A DNA stretch of 64,000 nt. Source: Cordia subcordata (taxonomy: Eukaryota > Streptophyta > Magnoliopsida > Boraginales > Cordiaceae). The stretch lies in contig JAPTOF010000007.1 of the NCBI GenBank assembly GCA_028554755.1, positions 590,001 through 654,000 of the forward strand. The letters are read 5' to 3'. This document shows positions 63,969 through 64,000 of this stretch, one piece after another. A program made the translations under genes and the position numbers. Position 1 is the first letter of the stretch. Every line of letters begins with the position of its first letter. The notes beneath the pieces are model-generated. The model was not told the origin of the DNA. It was given only the letters and a program-made list of their open reading frames with translations, and did no database searches.

Positions 63969-64000
63969 GTATCTTGTAGACAATATCTCTAAATATTCGA

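Overview
This is a window of AT-rich nuclear DNA from a flowering plant, most likely a eudicot. The genes have GT-AG introns. They include a plant-type class III peroxidase with the classic four-exon layout, an ASHH3/ASHH4-type SET-domain gene and an OTU5/OTUD6-type deubiquitinase. The rest is filled with plant transposon families (MULE, CACTA, hAT, Harbinger-like, Helitron-like, LINE and SINE). Nothing prokaryotic or organellar is evident, and the species cannot be named from the sequence.

Layout. Positions 1-13.7 kb hold almost no genes: a C2-gene remnant (about 1.33-1.57 kb), several small TIR elements, a block of Helitron-like repeats (4.4-8.2 kb) and a 1.13 kb MULE-derived element with a perfect 9-bp target duplication. 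From about 10.4 to 42.3 kb lies a tandem duplication of one unit: a C2-domain gene on the minus strand followed by a class III peroxidase on the plus strand. Unit A (10.4-32.3 kb) is dead. Its C2 gene is split by a 653-bp TIR element. Its peroxidase is split in exon 1 by a 7.5 kb MULE and further broken by a signal-peptide frameshift, a nonsense codon, another frameshift, an hAT-like insertion and a LINE-ORF1 fragment that replaces its 3' end. Unit B (33.4-42.3 kb) carries an intact C2 gene (180 aa) and an intact peroxidase (323 aa). Two further peroxidase pseudogenes follow at 43.4-44.3 kb and 45.8-49.1 kb. So one of four peroxidases in this window looks functional.

The MULE (21,461-28,966) has long diverged TIRs, a perfect 9-bp target duplication, subterminal arrays of a TCGAACTT/AAGTTCGA palindrome and two convergent genes: a plant-mobile-domain (MAIN-like) gene on the plus strand and a MURA-type transposase on the minus strand. 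Both are decayed. Its undamaged paralogous target is preserved in unit B.

From 49.5 kb onward the window is ordinary single-copy gene space: an OTU deubiquitinase on the minus strand (coding 49,549-50,982, 5' leader reaching about 52.7 kb), an intergenic stretch with a tRNA-derived SINE bearing 14-bp target duplications and several hairpin MITEs, and then an ASHH3/ASHH4-like histone-lysine methyltransferase on the plus strand (58,398 to beyond the window end) with ten coding exons visible. Because units A and B are so similar (two mismatches in the 183-bp exon 2), they act as filled and empty sites for each other, and several transposon boundaries here were fixed by reading one copy against the other.
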